Assembly: GCA_947044365.1 (NCBI GenBank)
Contig: OX345637.1
Location: 1,717,001 to 1,781,000 of the forward strand
Direction of reading: 5' to 3'
DNA length: 64,000 nt
DNA from: Petrosia ficiformis
Lineage: Eukaryota > Porifera > Demospongiae > Haplosclerida > Petrosiidae
Shown: piece after piece, positions 39,882-53,344 of the stretch
Layout: the number at the start of each line of letters is the position of its first letter
Position numbering within the stretch: the first letter of the stretch is position 1
Notes under the pieces: generated by a model
Database searches by the model: none
What the model was told of the DNA's origin: nothing
The model's input: only the letters and a program-made list of their open reading frames with translations
Position numbers and translations under genes: made by a program

Positions 39882-42800
39882 ATGCTTCAGCTGGAATCAG
39901 CCAGCACCTGGTGCGAAAATTATTTCTTCATGGCAGTCTTGGCAGAAAGATTGGCTGAGAAAAGAATTCCAAGTCTCAATGTTTTTGAATTTTGCGACTT
40001 TCTGTCTACAAGATTCGATGAAGTTGTGATTGAATCATTCCGAATGAACAAAATTAGCGGACATTGCTTTATGAAACTAAGTGAACAGCAGATGGGAAGG
40101 ATCGTGACTGCAGTTGGTGATGTTGTGGAGTTGATGGATCTACAGAGTAGAGTGATAAAGTTGCTAAATCCTCTATTTGAACAAGTGAGTCATCTTTTTT
40201 ACACACATTACTTTAGCAGAACTATGTTACAACAAAGAATAAAGTGTGCTACGAGTAGTTATGGAATCTAGGATGTAATTCCAGCTGCTTGAATTTAGTA
40301 CACAAACATATAATGTTTGGAAGCAAGGGATAGAAAACTGATTTTTTTGAGCATATATCATAATCATATCACATATATGGATTTTGTTCAAAGTTTAATA
40401 GAGCAAGTATTACAGGGAATAATAATCTTATGATAAAAAAACAGCTAGTGCATGGTACTATTTCATTCCATCTTGCAGGATGACAGTGATACTCCTAACT
40501 ACCATGTCAAGGCAACCACAAGCATTCAGGTGCATCCAAGAGGAGAACAAGTAAGTGGAATTATCTTGTTTGGACCTGTCATAACCATAAATACATTCAG
40601 ATTGGACCATTACCAGATGATCATCAGATAACTTACAGATTAGTTACTATTACCTTTTAATAATACAGTGCCATCTTAGCAATTGACCATTTATTGGAGT
40701 GACATCAAAATGTGCATGTTGACACTCAGGAACTTTCATTGACAGCTCTTCATGTATGCTCGATCAGCTTCTCTACTATAGTTAGATTATATTATTATAT
40801 TTGCAGTGCCTTTCTAAACTCAAATACTATCATTATTATGATTATGTTGTTTCTCTGCATTGCAATTGTACATAGGAGGTTTCTGGTACACCTAACCGCA
40901 TTGTGAAGGTTGGAACTACCGTTCAATCACATTCTAACTGGCTTCAGAACTTCCAAGTGCCTAAACATTTTTCAACTCGTACAATGATGGCACTAAACAG
41001 TGGAGACAAATCGAGCATCACAAGTTCAGTCCGGAAAGAGATCATTGCTGCTGTGTCCACACTAGTTATGGTGCATGTAACCTACCCCACTTCGGATGAG
41101 TACAGCCATATCTGTGAACTACTGGTTAGAGAGTACCCGATTCTTTCTGACTGTTTTGGATGTGGCTATGTGAGAGCAATGTGTCATGTAACAGTTTCTA
41201 TATAGTTCATACTTCTACAATGAGCCATAGGAAAATGCACCACTACTAAATATTATTTAAAGATACATGTTTGATCAAAATTATTACTTTTAGTAGTAGT
41301 GCATTTTCCTATGGTGGCTCACATAATTGATATGATGTTTATTCCCTATGTACATGTGTTATATACAGGCAACCTGGCGAAGTAAACTGATAAACAGATT
41401 TAAAAATTCCAGAAAGGGATCAAAAAGGAAATTACCAAACGATTCAAACAATGACAGTGTGGATGAACCACCTAACAAAGTAGCCAAAGGGTCTACCCCT
41501 AGCCATTTCTACATTCATCCTAAAGGAGAGTCCCTCCCTGAAGCTGAATATGAGAACCTTGTATATCAACTAAAGGTTGAATTTACTGAAAAAAGTCATC
41601 CAAAATCAAAGACAATGAAAAGTCTGATGGATGACACTTCTACAACACGAAGGAAGTGGATAGTTGACGAGCAACCGAAAGTAGTGGAAGTTTTGGCAAA
41701 GTTTCCGTTCCTTAATTCGGAACGATGGGTGAGTCTTAATACTGATCTACATGTACATACATATGCAGATGTACATGTACAGGTATACTCATATCTTTGC
41801 ATGTATGTGTATATCGAGTGAGATTAAATGAGAATATATCTGTACAGGTACACTTTGTGACACACATTGAAATCTCTTTTGTAATTCTCAACATAGTTAA
41901 GACGAGAGTTCAAAGGGATAATGAATATAGAAGGGGTTTCCGGTTTAGTGGAAGAGTGGATAACCAGGTGGCAGCCCACTATACTGAGATACATAGAAAA
42001 AGAGGCTTTATCAAGCACTGCACTCAAAATTAAACTTGCTGATTTAGAAGGTAATGATTGAAATATTCCTCTCATGTAATACCAAGTAGTCACTATTAAT
42101 TGCACAGTGCATTAAGTGTGTTGATGTGGCACAATAATTACGCTTGTAAAGTTAATGCGCAAACAAAGTGAGTACACATTATCTTTTGGAGACCTTTATT
42201 ATCCCACCTGAGTGCCATGGTAAAATGCTTAATACACTGTAAAAAAGGCTTACATGTAGTGCATTCAATTGACATTCATTAATTCAACGACATTTTCATG
42301 CACAGCAAATTTACATGTACATGTACATGTACTTACTTCTACAGATGATACAGTGAAGTGTATAACTGCACTTGAGCACCTATTATACCCAAGATCACAG
42401 AAGACAAAATTTAGTATCCTACATTCATGCATGGTAAGTGCATTTCTTGTTGTATCGTCCATCTTTAATTCATTGACAGTGGTGAATTCATGACACGTAT
42501 TGTTAAAGTAATTCAAGCACTCACATGCACTGTAGTACATATCAATTGTCAAAAACAGTGTCTGAGTTAATGCCAGCTGGAATATTAACAGCTGCACCTA
42601 CTCTTTTTCATTCTATATCACTGCATGCTATTAGTACAGAAAGAAAGGTACATGTATTCAGTTGTAGATTGTAAACTCACCAAAACAGTAATTATGCTTT
42701 AGTTCATAATAACAGCTACACATGTACATAACATAACCAATCAGGTACTTCAATAATTTACGGTAAAGTTTCTACATGGGATACACATGTAATTGAAAAT

Positions 42801-43257
42801 GCATGAAGAATGATAAGGAACCACTATGCATGCTCACTCTAGCATCAAGTAAGTCTGCATCTAGAGTGTGGTTTGATTGAATGTTTTTCTATAATATCTG
42901 GTCTTTCTCAATATACGTTTACTGAATTTTGTTCCTTTGTTAACATAGGGCTGTGTCGATGTGGATGAGGTAGTGCAGAAACTGAAAAGGAAAGAGCCAT
43001 TCATAGTTGTTGCTGACAGTGATGATATAACTGAATACTTCATATATGTTGAGTCTCAGTTCTTAGTCAGCACAAGTACACTTGAAGATGCTCTGGCAAA
43101 CTTGATTTGTGCATACTTTGTTTTTGACATAGTGTACCCAAGACCTATGTACCCTCTACTAATTCTCCTACAGAATACTCTGATGGGAATCAAGGACAGC
43201 CAGAAGCTACCCACATCAGTCTGTACTCTACTTACGAGTATTTCGACCATCCGTTAA
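39882..43257 (+). CDS. SAMD3-like SAM-domain protein carried by the CACTA-like element
   Basis: Exons: 39882-40184, 40479-40550, 40876-41169, 41369-41728, 41897-42050, 42345-42433, about 42559-42647 and 42949-43257. Residues about 30-90 form a SAM-like fold (FCDFLSTRFDEVVIESFRMN, ISGHCFMKLSEQQMG). Later blocks match the SAMD3-like protein pattern: ATWRSKLINRFKNSRK, MDDTSTTRRKWI, REFKGIMNIEGVSGLVEEW, and a last exon with PFIVVADSDDITEYFIYVE and ANLICAYFVFDIVYP. Exons 1-6 and 7-8 join in phase. Exon 6 ends in phase 0, but exon 7 needs phase 1 from the available AG, so a microexon was missed or a frameshift exists. It is divergent from the transposase; a transposition accessory role is inference. 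Confidence 0.7.
41221..41321. repeat. Hairpin MITE in SAM-gene intron 3
   Basis: TGAGCCATAGGAAAATGCAC at the left and its inverse (TGCATTTTCCTATGGTGGCTCA) at the right enclose a short AT-rich loop. Confidence 0.8.
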
Positions 43258-43394
43258 AAGATGTTTATGAACATAGAGAAATGCCATTACTATAGTATTA
43301 TTATAAATTTAATAGTGATTATTATCTACTGATTTCTGTATATCTACATTGTAATTCTTATTCACAAGAATTTTTGTCAATGTCACTTTTACTC

Positions 43395-43537
43395 TCCACA
43401 TCCAATTACTGCAACTCTGAAAAGGTGTTACCACAATTCTTTTGGAGTAATAAGATTTACTCCCTTGAAGAGTTTTATTTGCCCGGCTGCTGCAACTCTC
43501 TTTAAAGAGTAATGGTTACTCCAATGTTTTAACAGTG
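43395..43537 (-). repeat. Right terminal and subterminal repeats of the CACTA-like element
   Basis: Read inward from 43537: CACTGTTAAAA, then GAGTAAC, TTACTC, GAGAGTTGC, GGAGTAAATC and TTACTCC words. Similar density to the left end. Confidence 0.7.
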
Positions 43538-43594
43538 TACATATAGTATATACGTATATAATTATGTATAATCTATTGTTTCATGCTTAATGCC

Positions 43595-43645
43595 ATGATT
43601 ACTGAATGCTGGACACCATAAAGCAATCATAGTGATACTTTTTCC
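43595..43645 (+). repeat. MITE family D terminal fragment
   Basis: ATGATTACTGAATGCTGGACACCATAAAGCAATCATAG matches the far end of the complete copy at 20553. Nothing else of the element remains. Confidence 0.7.
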
Positions 43646-44022
43646 CTATATATCTTGTTAACTTTTAAGACATAAGAAAATACCAATAGTTATATGGAAG
43701 TGAAAGATTTATAACCACAACAGTTCAGGCTTCTATATTACAGAGGCTAAGCCAATTCAGTACCCTTCTGTGTTGTAGTAAAAATACATTTTATAAAGCA
43801 GTCAGTGTTTCAGTTTTGAAGTGGGGAAATTTTGTGTAGAGACTACCTGATTTAAGCATGTTGGTGCCCTTCCCCCTCCCAACTTGAAGTATACAATTTA
43901 CAATCCTTTTTTTAACATTTATGCTCATTCTGTTGTATAATTATTCTTTAACCATTCAACGACTTTTACAAATTGTACACCACAGTAATAAAAGGTTTTG
44001 GAATTTTTACTTTACTCTACAG

Positions 44023-47000
44023 ATCATCTTAATGGTGTTCATGTTGCACAGCAAAGGCTCTTTCTTTTGCAAGGTGATCTCTCAATGTCATTTAGTTGGG
44101 AAGATTATGGTTTCTTTCTAAATTTCGAGCAACACTCTCTTTCATCCAGGAGTATGTGTGATATTGTTGTCAGTGCACTCATTGGTGGACATTTTCAGTT
44201 CCCGGAACATACTGAATTGGTCAGTGCTGTTTATGCTATGTCCTTTTCCAAGGACATTTCACAACCAGTTAGGATTGACATTCAACATTGTGTCTCTTTG
44301 AAGAGTGAGCAACAGCAGCAACAATTAGCGTTTGTAATAGCACCACTTGATCGAGCTCTACCATTTCGTTTTAAGATTATCGAAGGTGGCAACTTTCCTC
44401 TAGATAGTGAATACGGTTCTCTAAACAAAAGCGATGTCACCTCCTTCTTAATTGGAATTGTTAAATTGAACAATGATGGTAAGGTAGCAATTGTAAATAA
44501 GTTATGATCTATTCGTAGTGACACTTTCATCTATGCATTTTCAAATGTCAATATGAATAGCATTTTGTTTTTAAATTGTGAAAGTTATTAGTTGTTGTAA
44601 TAGTATAATTCATTATATTACTGCAGCAGAATTGTCTAATACACCTCATAATATATATACTGGTGAAGTATATTACGACAGAAAGGGAAGTGACAGATGG
44701 TTGGTGAGGTTTATCATTGTTCAGAACATTAGAGTATTTTTGAAGGTAACTTATGACAACACCATTTGATAGCAAATTTAATATAATTCTATTACCCTGT
44801 AGTATATTGAAAATGAGTATCCTAATAGTGTTAAAGATGAAACTGTTAGATTTTCTTTCTTGGACCAAAAAAATGGATATATTGAACTTGATACTGTTAA
44901 CATGGGAAAAGAAGCTAGTCAAGGATGGAGTGTTGAACCTCACAAGGAACCTCTTAGAGTATGTCAATATTAGCAATATACACACATGTACCTACTAAGT
45001 CCTAAACCATTATCTTGTAATAACTATAACTTCAATATTTTGTACGTGTGTGTGGTTAGAGATTGTAGTTACTTGTGCATAAGTGGCTGCAGGAATAAGA
45101 TGCTACATGTATATAGCTTGATAGTCAGAGTGTTCGAAATGTGTGAATTTTTGTGTCATTTAAGATAAAGTTATATAATTATAGCTCCATAGTTAGACTG
45201 GGTGTTTTTGTATTTAATAGCTAACTACTTTCTGCTCTATAACTCACACAGTTTATAAAACTCCAGATTAATTTACTTGTAAAGAAAGCCACAGATGCTT
45301 CAACATTCACTAGTCCCAAGGGCAATGCTCACATCTTTACTCACACCTATGGAATTTCAACATTAATTTTAAGCAGCCCAGACTTTAACTTACTTAGTTG
45401 GACAGAAGACTTTCCAAGAAATTCCTATTTCTCATATCACATGTTTCCTTAGTAATAGTTTTACAATGACATACAATATCCCTGTGATTACATTGATTTC
45501 ATAATATATCCATTACTACAGCTCCATGTTTTTGTATAATCTTTATTACAGTTATTTATATTCTGCCTTCCTTATGTGCATAAACAGGTGATGAAGAAAG
45601 ATGCTGATCTATTTGGATCATGTGATTTACCTAATCCTAAATCCTGTTCGGTTACTGTGTGGGCTGATCTTTTCTCTAAACCTGAGGAACGTTTGAGACT
45701 TCCAGTTCCACTAATTGGAATAGATTCTGACACAAAGAAAATATATATCAGTCAATTCCTTGAAGCTGTGGATACATCCGATAGAGGTATTACATAATGT
45801 ATCATAAATTTTAGGTAATCAGCAGCAGAGAGAAACACTAACATCTACATTATGCTTCCAGTATGTGTTCATGTGCAATTTTAGCCTCGTATTTATGCTC
45901 TTTAAAATGGAGAGCCAGGATTCAACTGTTTACACATGGGGTAATTAACTTTTTTTTTAATTTCCCATATATCTAGGATACCTGTGAAATATAATCTTTC
46001 CATTTCGGTTAGCTGGAAATAGGTTGTATATTGCTAGTTTTGATCTCTGTTTTTATATGATATTTTAAGCATTAATGGTTGAAACCCCCTACCTACCTAG
46101 AATACATAATTTCCTTTAATGTCTATACTCTATATACATGCATGTTTCCCACAAAGGGTTACGGGTACCATGCCACTCCCCCACCCGTTTATTTAAACGT
46201 CACTGCAAAAAACACTTTTATAGCACTGATTGAACATTTATCCTTAGTTAGGGGAAACACTGTACATACAAACTATTGTCAAACTAACTCATTCATTGGT
46301 ATTAATAATAGTGTAACTTGTCATGCTGGTCGTGGCACTGATAAATATTTTACCAATATACTGATAACTGGTATTAGCCAATAAATATCTGCCGATACAA
46401 ATATTTCTTGTTTGTTCTGAAGTACTAATATTTTGTTATTAATCATTTGTATTTTGAAAAAGAAAATTCAGGAACTCAAATTACTTATATATCAATAATA
46501 GTTCGTTAGTATGTTTGCAGGTATTACATTAAGCAAACCTGGTATCTTCCTACAGTGTAAAAAAATTCCTAAACCATTGACTTCTACTCTGTTACTGCAC
46601 TTATTTTCACACTCGAGCAACTCGATGATCTACACATGACAACACATGGTTTTTATAATGTGCATGTGCAATATCGGTAAGCTTCTGGCGAATTTTACTG
46701 ATAGCTGATATGATTATCGGTGCATCTCTACTGGTTGTTGTATCTACGTCCACAAATATTTTGTGCCAAGTATAATCAATTATTGGAAGCATAATTGGAT
46801 TGAACTTGTCTTTGTTGTCAAATAGGCTGTAATAATTAAATTCAGATACAAGTGCATTATGATATTACACACTAGGCAGGATAACAAAATAGCACTTCAA
46901 GTAATTGGATACAAGTTTAAATAACATGACCAAAAAATGAATCCCAACTGTAATATCAATGATAATAATTTTGTGTTTTGAATGATTGATATTGCTATGT

Positions 47001-50000
47001 GACACAAAATTAATTATTATACTTAGAATCATTTTTAAAAATCCATAATTATGGAAGCAAAGAGATGGGTCATTAAAATTGTAACTAAATGAATTTTATT
47101 TGCTAATTTGATTTTTACTATAAATAATTGTGTATTGTTTTTACACATTCAGATAAATTATCTTCCTCTTATAGATTATAAAAGTTCTGCTGCTAAAACA
47201 GAAACAAGTCTACATTCACTTAGTAAGCTATGTGTATCATTCTCACTGATGACATGCCAAATTATTAAAAGATGCAAGCATAGCACATGTATCACTTTTA
47301 TTTTACCAAAATGCCGATACAATTATATTTTGAGAAATGCCTTCAATTACTTGGAACTTAAAAGACTGGAATATAATTATACCTATAGTTATAATTGTAA
47401 ATGTAGTTACTAAGTATATATGTAATATATATAACATGGCTTCGAGGTGTGTATCAGCAATAGCAGCCTGAGGTGAAGCCGAGCACTGCTATCGAGGGGT
47501 GAAGGGCTGATATTGCTGATACACACCGAGAAGCCATGCTATATATAATATATTCTATACCTAAAACATGTACATCAAAGTTACTTGACATCTACGGCTC
47601 TATGCTTCTTTTTCCATTTGTCTCCAACTCTTTTCAATTTACAACTTGACTGTGCATGCTAAGACTGATGCAAGCTATTATGAATATCATTATAGGTCTT
47701 GTATCAGCCTTGTGGTTTCATATCCGCCTGTGGTTGTGTGTATATCGCGTATATAACACCTGTCGGTAACTTTGATGTGGCTGTTAGCTTGGTATACATT
47801 GTATATATATATATAATTATAATTATATATATATATATATATTATTTGACCTAATGGGATTTCTTATGCACATTAGCATAAATTCTACATTGTATATAGG
47901 ATACTTCCCTGCTATAGGTAGGTTATGAATTTATACCACCCATGGGAAATGTGATGAGGGTGAAACCTCATTTGGTTGGTATAACTTACCTTTTGCAGGG
48001 AGATTTCTGATTTATATGTGATGATGGGATTATAAAAATGTGTCCAAAAATTTCAATTAAGATGTGCATTTTAATTATGTTAGACCATAGACTAATGGAT
48101 TAATCAGTAATTTTCTTGTAATTGCATCACTATGTGCTCCCTGTACTATATTTCTCATCTTGGACAAAAATATGAAGATTCCACACACTTTATTTTATTA
48201 TTGTGGTTAAATAATAATTATTATAATAGGTATTAATGACTTAAATGAGGTTTTTCAACAATGCAAGCATTGTAGTGCTAACTGGAATATAATTGGATTG
48301 AATCTTGGTGTGGCTTCATCCACTCTGGCCATCATCAACAGAGACAGCCCTAATAGCTGTGAACGATGTATGTCTGTAATGCTTGCCAAATGGTTGATGA
48401 GAGAGAACGAAATGTGTGTTCCAAGTTGGAGAAGCTTATGCCAGGCTCTTTTGGATATAGATAGATCAACAGCAATTATGATAGCAGAGAAACATCATGT
48501 TACTGATTACATCAAAAAAGGTATATAAATTATAAACTAAGATGATTAGCTTTATTATATTGTTTTCTGTTGATCATTATGATATTCAAACTGTCTGTTA
48601 TTTGTTTTATACAAAATTATTGTTCAAGTTCTGTAACTATGATATAGAACATGTTTATAATGTAGATGCAGTTTCTATCAACTTGCTATCCTCACACATT
48701 GTGGGTTTATTTATATACTATTTAAATTTGTGTAGTGTCTGACATTAATTATGAGTTAATGGTTTGTTGCTTAGACCGTGGGGCTAAAATGTATTTCTTT
48801 AAACTTGTATTTATGATGTACGTCTATGGTTTCATGTCCTCTTTTTTGTACTTCACTTTGGACTGGGTATTATATCACTTGGTAGTTCCATTCAGGTGCT
48901 CCTGATGTCAGATCTCTGACAGACACCTGATATATAATATGTTAAGTTTCGTAGCTATATAAGAACTGTTGAACTCAACGTGTATATGTGTGTGATATTT
49001 TAGTGATATATTTATTGTGGAAATCAAGAGTTAAGTTACCACAATCTGAAATGAGAAAACAAGATATATAGAGAAAAAAAGTATCCCTATGATTGCTTTG
49101 TGGTGTCCAGCATTCAGTAATCTGGCATGGCTGACATTATCATGACTGAAACGGCACAACAGCCTATTATAGGACCTTGTAGAACTTTAGACATACACAT
49201 GTATATTTCAGGCAGAATAGCTAGCTATTAGTTCCACTTTCTATATAAGCTACTTCAGTCTGCTGGTCTGTAGCGCTCGAGCGCGCGTTCATAAAGGCAC
49301 CACACCTATTAATTGACTGAGCCCCCAAATGACGCAACTTCCTTAACACGTATACAACGTATACTCGCGCAAGTGGACACAAGAGATTCAACCCCGTGGA
49401 AAGTAGTCTGGCGTAGCTGCCAACTTCGGTTGGAAAGCAATCATAGGGAGGGCCATAAAAACATGTATGATTTTATAAGGCTATTAACAAATTTCAAAAT
49501 ACATGTAATAACATTTCAGTTATACTGTAACATTATGTTATGTATGATTCTCTATAGACTTCAAGAGTGACAAAGAAAAGGCAGTTGCTGCTGCTAAACA
49601 CCTGAAAGATGAGTTCAAAAAGCTTTTGACAGTTGCTTATTTTGTAGTGAGTACTGCCGATGTTGGTCTATTTAAGATCTGTGTCACTTGGTTCCTGAAC
49701 TCCGCAAGGCTAACCACACCACAGATCCAGGAGACGCTTCAGGAATTGGAAACAATACCAACATCACTGGGTATACTTAACTTCCTAGTTCGGAAAAATT
49801 TTATTGGATATTTAAATTACGTACTGCTCAAAGAATTCCAGACAATGTTAACTGAGAGTAAGAAATTGAAAGAAGATGTTGAGGTTGCACGCAGTAAAGA
49901 ATTCAAGACAGATATTGAAGCATATGACAGAAAGCATAATGAATTTATTCATTCTGTCAGTTTCAACACTATCATGGATGTCTTTAAACAGTACCCTGAC

Positions 50001-50153
50001 CTTGCTCCTGCTTCACACATTGGACTTCCCGATTTAAAAATTCATCTTGAAGCTCCATGGAGAAACAAACATGTCTACGAGTGGACAGAATTTTTTGAAT
50101 TACATTTTAGTTGGCCACCATACTTAATTGTCAAACAAGTATCAATAACGTGA
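44023..50153 (+). CDS. ZU5-UPA-Death gene, 3' exons (Death gene 2)
   Basis: Exons: 44023-44478 (ZU5), 44627-44745, 44803-44958, 45588-45786 (UPA-like), 48230-48520 (Death), 49558-50153 (C-terminal, stop at 50151). All GT-AG and in phase, 604 residues plus a split first codon. The ZU5 part shows SFSWEDYGFFLNFEQHSL, PEHTELVSAVYAMSFSK and RIDIQHCVSL. The next exons have WSVEPHKEPLR and LRLPVPLIGI, typical of the beta-rich segment after ZU5 in sponge proteins, here equated with UPA. The Death exon resembles 15175-15468, and the last exon resembles exon 4 of gene 1 but stops about 100 residues sooner (VKQVSIT). ZU5-UPA-Death is the module of UNC5 and PIDD, cytosolic scaffolds for death or NF-kB signalling. 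The 5' part is probably the coiled-coil exons at 18924-23677. Confidence 0.7.
47175..47413 (+). CDS. Possible alternative last exon
   Basis: A TCTTCCTCTTATAG acceptor opens a 79-codon frame in phase 1, which would fit after the exon ending at 45786, and runs to a TAA. The peptide (DYKSSAAKTETSLHSLSKLC...) is low-complexity near the end. It would give a ZU5-UPA product without Death. Weak support; compare the terminal exon at 63704. Confidence 0.25.
47426..47553. repeat. Hairpin element in the ZU5-Death intron
   Basis: ACATGGCTTCGAGGTGTGTA and TCAGCAATA recur inverted at the right end (TACACACCGAGAAGCCATG) around a spacer of about 45 bp, with AT-rich flanks on both sides. Confidence 0.8.
48230..48520 (+). 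other. Death-domain exon 2 of 3
   Basis: Phase 1-1 exon with CKHCSANWNIIGLNLG, MLAKWLMREN and PSWRSLCQALLD. Highly similar to 15175-15468, including its acceptor context. Confidence 0.85.
49083..49455 (+). mobile_element. MITE family D, complete copy in reverse orientation
   Basis: ATCCCTATGATTGCTTTGTG at the left and GGAAAGCAATCATAGGGAGG at the right. It lies in the intron before the last exon of Death gene 2. The ORF starting in it reads into the exon by chance. Confidence 0.85.
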
Positions 50154-50449
50154 ATGGTCTGCAAAAATGGTGAAAATAATTCTATTATAATTATTAGCAA
50201 ACAATTTTTAATAATTCTATCCATCTTAATTTGCCATGTTAAATAAATTTTATACTCCAATACTGTTATTATGACCAATGTCATGAGTTAATGTCTTCAA
50301 ATTATGATGCCATTAAGCTACAGTCATAAGGAGCAACTTCTACAGCAAAGTTTAATTTACATAATTATGAGCAAATACATTGTACAAATAACTTGAGTAT
50401 TGTAATTACTGTTTTGGTGGCATTACATAATTCATTGACTAATTGATTT

Positions 50450-51240
50450 TAGACAGTTGATATGTACAGTAACCAACAGAGCTTGGAGACACATACAAGA
50501 AAATAGAGTTTTGATTATAAAGCAACTTTCAAAGAAAATCAAGTTAGGAATGATTGGAATACAGAAACTAGCAAAGATCCTTAGCTTCATTACTTAAACT
50601 ATAAATTATACTTTTTGTCATTATTAAATACTGTTACAAATCTATTATACACTAAACATCAGGGCTTGGAGAAACATACCATTAATTGTAATTACCTTTA
50701 AAAGATCGTGAAGTTAAGAATGAAGAAACAAATAATGATCCTTTGTTTTATTTTAGAAACTAACGAAGATCATTATTTTCTTGCTATATATTAACACTGT
50801 CACCAGTCTATTTATGACAGTGAAAAGAGGAGTAGAAAACACATGCAATTAAATGTAATTATTAAGTATAATGTACGCATATATACCCAAAGTACTATGA
50901 TACATTAAAAGAGGACAGTTATGAGAATAACTATGAAAATCAAGTTAAGGATTAAAATATAGAAACTAGTAAAGATGCTTTATTTCATTGCAAAAACTGG
51001 CAAGGTCCTTACTTTCTGTTACTGTTAGATACTATCATCATACTATACAAGGCTTGGAAACACATTCAATTTTTACTTAAAAAATCAAGTTAGAGATCAT
51101 TGGAATATAGAAACTAGTAAAGATCCTGAGCTTAATTACTGAGATCCTTCCTGTCACTAGTCAATACAACAAGGCTTGAGTGTAATGAAGAATATCAAGT
51201 TAGTAGAGTATAGAAACTAGCCAAGATCCTTACATTTCTT
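50450..51240 (+). repeat. Degenerate tandem array of about 150-200-bp units
   Basis: Five or so units share GAAAATCAAGTTAGG, TGGAATATAGAAACTAG.AAAGATCCT and GGCTTGGA(A/G)ACA blocks. Copies differ by indels. No coding signal; the array separates Death gene 2 from the third Death exon. Confidence 0.75.
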
Positions 51241-51242
51241 AC

Positions 51243-51705
51243 GACTCTGGCATAGCCAGACCAGGCCGTTCACATGGACTGCAATTAAAGCATGCCGCTT
51301 GGGGAACTGGATAAGTGAAAGAACGTGGATATGTGCAGCTAAAGGATGAGCAGTACATTTTGAAGACAACAATAATTATGGCAAGATACACACATATCTA
51401 ACCTGATCCTACGTTATATCAGTTAAGGAAGTCATGCACTATATACAATAACTTATCAAATCCCAGTGGTTAAGCATACTTTAGAGACTCCCATACCCTT
51501 TGGTAGGACTTGCTTTCCACTCAACTATTTGTCCTGCTCATGAATCCTTTAGTCGCACATATCAAAGTTCTTTTACTGAAGATGCTATCGCTTCATCCAT
51601 GCTGTTTATTCTGTGGTTTATCAGTTATATATTGTACTAACGGTATCAGTACACAGTTCACCTGACCCTTCCTCCTCCATGTGAAGGGTTTGGTTATGCC
51701 AGACT
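51243..51705. mobile_element. Mutator-like MITE, copy 2
   Basis: The left end GACTCTGGCATAGCCAGACC and the inverted right end TAGTCTGGCATAACCAAACC continue into a shared TTCACATGGA. The 9-bp duplication is not clear. Interior non-coding. Confidence 0.65.
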
Positions 51706-52065
51706 AGATCATTAGCTTCACTTTACATTTAGTTTACAAACCATCAAAGATCCTTAGATGTTAGAGATACTGTTACCAATATATGTAATTGCATATAGCT
51801 TGTTACTAAATACAATTTAAATATTGATTCAGTAGATATCTATATTGAATCTTTAATGAGTAGAATCGAGCAAAATTCCTTCACTACCTAATCATGTCAC
51901 TATTCTGCAGCAAACTACGTGGGTGTGGCTGGCACAAGACTCTGGATGTTGGTATGAACGTCGCCATGATTGATCCTTATTGATACCTCCAAGATGGCAG
52001 GACTTAGTAAGAAATTAAATTTAAAAAGCTACTAGTTCATTTATTTTATTATAATAATTATTTAG

Positions 52066-52347
52066 ATCATCATGATGTCTTTCAAGAATGCAAGCACTGT
52101 AATGCTGAGTGGTACAAAATTGGGTTGAATCTTGGAATTTCTCATCATATACTTAATACAATCAAACATGATTGTTCTAATGGTGATGAGTGTATGTCTA
52201 CTATGTTTGCAAAGTGGTTACAGAAAGTAGATGAGAAGGTTATTCCCAGTTGGAGAAGCTTATGTCAAGCTCTTTGTGATGTGGACAAAACTACAGCTGA
52301 TCGAATAGCAGAGAAACATCATGTTACTGATTACAACAAACAGGAAG
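52066..52347 (+). pseudogene. Death-domain exon 3 of 3, orphan
   Basis: A phase 1-1 exon with intact acceptor (ATAATTATTTAG) and donor (GTGTGT) encodes CKHCNAEWYKIGLNLG, MFAKWLQKVDEK and PSWRSLCQALCD without stops. No exons in phase were found within several kb on either side, as the following region is filled with MITEs and a Gypsy element. It could be an alternative Death exon of gene 2 after its terminal exon, or the remnant of a third gene. Confidence 0.6.
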
Positions 52348-52767
52348 GTGTGTTATTATAACTATATAGATACCACAAATATCACAGATTAGATACAAAG
52401 TATTATCACGAATTCGAAAACTGAGTGACAATGTTCACTGATATTTCTTGGGTACCTATATGATAATTTATTTATCTAATCCAGCTACCTTGGTTAGCAA
52501 TCATGATAATGAGCTTTTACAAGATAAACCTAGACCAGTAATTATCTCGAGTTGCTATCGCCTCTGAAAAAAGAAACTTTAGTATATACTGGGCGTAGAT
52601 ATAGCTCTATAACTTATCTGGTTATTATACCAATAAATGTATCTCATTCAGAGTTTAACACAATTCATTTGTACAATCTTTACCGTTACCAAAAAAAGTG
52701 AAAATCTCTTTCCAGCTGTTATTGCTTAGTAGCATGTAGCCAGTAGTACAATGAAACCTCTGACCAG

Positions 52768-52883
52768 GTGACTTGTGTTACAATAACATACAAATTTATG
52801 TGACTTCCGGTACAATAACATACAAAGTCATGTGACTTCTGTACAATAACATACAAAGTCGTGATGTCTGGTACAATAACAAA
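52768..52883 (+). repeat. Short tandem array of about 32-bp units
   Basis: Four units based on GTACAATAACATACAAAGTC followed by a TGTGACTTC-like spacer. The ORF reading through on the minus strand is repetitive and not credible as a gene. Confidence 0.85.
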
Positions 52884-53243
52884 AAATATCTTTAAATTGA
52901 AGTCTCTCAAAATGTGTGGGGTTCATTGTTTCGATGGTAAACATAGACCATAAATACATGTGATAGAAAGGTGGGTGGGTGGAATGAGGATTTAAGAAAA
53001 AAGATATATATATATAAATTATATATATGTATTTATACATAGTTATACACAGTTGTACATAGTTGCTTACATACATACATACACGTACATAATTATAATT
53101 ATACAATCAATCTTCCCGGTGACTCAATATGTCAAACATATACACCTCAACATCTGGAAACTGTTACTAGTCATGTCAAGTACAGATATAAGCAAAATAA
53201 TTATATCGCAGTCCATGTCTATATAAACGAGATAATATATCCC

Positions 53244-53335
53244 TATGAATATATCCCTATGATTGATTACTTTGTGATGTCCAACATTCATTAATCATGG
53301 CTGACTTTTTCATGCGTGAAGCACAACAGGCTATT
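53244..53335 (+). repeat. MITE family D fragment
   Basis: ATCCCTATGATTGATTACTTTGTGATGTCCAACATTC and CACAACAGGCTATTATAG match the first 90 bp of 49083. It is cut by a family E repeat. Confidence 0.7.
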
Positions 53336-53344
53336 ATAGTTATT

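Noticed and set aside
41824..42597. Minus-strand ORFs opposite the SAM gene
   Set aside because: They lack splice signals or motifs, while the plus strand has in-phase exons with recognisable SAMD3-like blocks.
46079..46384. 101-residue plus-strand ORF between UPA and Death exons
   Set aside because: It has no coding character or splice context and lies in AT-rich intron with repeat-like words.
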